Of a stretch of 29,104 bases of DNA, positions 29,074 through 29,104 are shown piece after piece. A model generated the notes under the pieces. That model searched no databases, had not been told where the DNA came from, and saw only the letters and a list, made by a program, of their open reading frames with translations. The number at the start of each line of letters is the position of its first letter. The first letter of the stretch is position 1. Location of the stretch: contig JADMIH010000034.1 of the NCBI GenBank assembly GCA_015478675.1, forward strand, positions 1 to 29,104, written 5' to 3'. The DNA comes from Chloroflexota bacterium. Its GTDB lineage: Bacteria > Chloroflexota > Chloroflexia > QHBQ01 > JADMIH01. The position numbers were made by a program, and so were the translations under genes.

Positions 29074-29104
29074 GTAGCGGGCCGCCCGCGCATATGCCCC
29101 TTGA

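Larger units (their letters stand above)
28496..29104. other. Gene-free repeat-rich region
   Basis: This 609-base stretch has no reading frame that I can support on either strand. It holds the promoter of the GT87-like gene (28573-28602), dispersed repeat R2 (28655-28696), two direct copies of a GTCACGCGTAAGC element, a perfect 18-bp palindrome, and three copies of a CCCCTCTCCC hairpin. The region runs off the right edge of the window. Confidence 0.7.

Overview
The window is about 29 kb of a moderately GC-rich bacterial chromosome with 21 genes, 20 of them on the minus strand. The organism is probably a member of the Chloroflexota. That is an inference from the density of GT-C membrane glycosyltransferases, the tandem bacterial PH-domain protein, the dispersed GC-rich hairpin repeats and several starts that look leaderless. 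No rRNA, tRNA or universal marker gene is present to confirm it.

Right-to-left (the direction of transcription), region A (9884 down to 17) is a tightly packed surface-glycan operon: a polyprenyl-phosphate-type GT2 glycosyltransferase, a glutamine-hydrolysing asparagine synthetase (asnB), a GT4 glycosyltransferase, two SAM methyltransferases, a UPF0104/LPG-synthase-type membrane protein, a GT-C membrane protein broken by a one-base frameshift, and a GT39-like glycosyltransferase. Gaps are short and some genes overlap. A plausible reading is that a lipid-linked sugar donor is made on the cytoplasmic face and used outside by the GT-C enzymes.

Region B (15534 to 10142) holds three more large multi-spanning proteins: a GT39-like enzyme with a helical, repeat-like tail, a DPDVWWHL-type membrane protein and another GT39-like enzyme. 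The upstream regions of the region A operon (9994-10064) and of the DPDVWWHL gene (13470-13540) share an ungapped element of about 71 bp that ends in the same -10 box. This suggests common control.

Region C (24450 to 15570) looks like an envelope or export module: a duplicated bacterial PH-domain membrane protein, an 896-residue extracytoplasmic protein with two membrane helices, an ABC ATPase and its permease, a DUF2071 protein, and a 615-residue membrane-anchored coiled-coil protein with a low-complexity Gly/Thr/Ala/Gln segment. The first four are tightly spaced and likely co-transcribed.

Region D (24666 to 28495) contains a small zinc-ribbon membrane protein (the only plus-strand gene), a trans-sulfuration PLP enzyme, a DUF5680 protein and a GT87-like membrane glycosyltransferase. 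The last 600 bases (28496-29104) have no gene that I can support. They hold a promoter, dispersed-repeat copies, a perfect 18-bp palindrome and three copies of a CCCCTCTCCC hairpin repeat.
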